From positions 1-5,484 of the forward strand of contig JACCXR010000017.1 of assembly GCA_013696915.1 (NCBI GenBank): a stretch of 5,484 nt of DNA, given 5' to 3'. The translations under genes were made by a program, and so were the position numbers. The notes under the pieces were generated by a model that searched no databases, was not told the origin of the DNA, and was given only the letters and a program-made list of their open reading frames with translations. The DNA is from Euzebyaceae bacterium (GTDB lineage Bacteria; Actinomycetota; Nitriliruptoria; Euzebyales; Egibacteraceae). Shown here in pieces: positions 5,468 through 5,484 of the stretch; position 1 is the stretch's first letter; each line of letters opens with the position of its first letter.

Positions 5468-5484
5468 TGTGACGGTGCATCTCG

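Noticed and set aside
1..5484. tRNA, rRNA or prophage attachment site
   Set aside because: I found no cloverleaf with a TTCRA-type T-loop, no rRNA segments and no integrase in the window.

Overview
The window is very GC-rich and every gene I can support lies on the minus strand, apart from one small plus-strand relic. The order rplM-rpsI-glmM, a mycothiol-transferase-type DinB protein and a HEAT-like hypothetical family I associate with actinobacteria all point to a high-GC member of Actinomycetota. I cannot place it in a class; a deep-branching lineage such as Thermoleophilia or Nitriliruptoria is possible.

Read in the direction of transcription (right to left), the window opens with an uncharacterised gene (5467 to 4108). 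It has winged-helix-like and HEAT-like character, and its first 80 or so codons only read through if two single-base indels are corrected. A 340-base gap follows (4107 to 3768). It holds a terminator-like hairpin, a plus-strand relic resembling the start of a DUF6788 protein, a candidate sigma-70-type promoter and a leader hairpin. Next comes the intact housekeeping operon: rplM (ribosomal protein L13), rpsI (S9) and glmM (phosphoglucosamine mutase for UDP-GlcNAc synthesis), with gaps of 14 and 19 bases.

Downstream of glmM the character changes to accessory and decaying. A DinB-family gene (1496 to 989) carries three apparent single-base frame breaks. It is bracketed by two directly repeated copies of a 70-base, two-hairpin element (1509-1578 and 876-945), whose stems covary between copies. 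Then comes a MntA-type nucleotidyltransferase antitoxin (840 to 415), intact and overlapping by one base a HepT-type HEPN toxin gene. The toxin reading frame loses all HepT character after codon 92. At the same point another frame begins to read as the winged-helix N-terminus of a SAM-dependent methyltransferase, so the HepT gene lacks its catalytic RxxxxH region and the methyltransferase lacks its own start.

The ribosomal proteins and GlmM are undamaged, while four of the five accessory reading frames are broken. That pattern fits real gene decay and recombination beside an essential operon. Indels in G/C runs could also be sequencing error, and the HepT/methyltransferase join could be a misassembly. 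I see no complete new defence or biosynthetic system; the covarying two-hairpin repeat and the HepT/methyltransferase join are the most unusual items.
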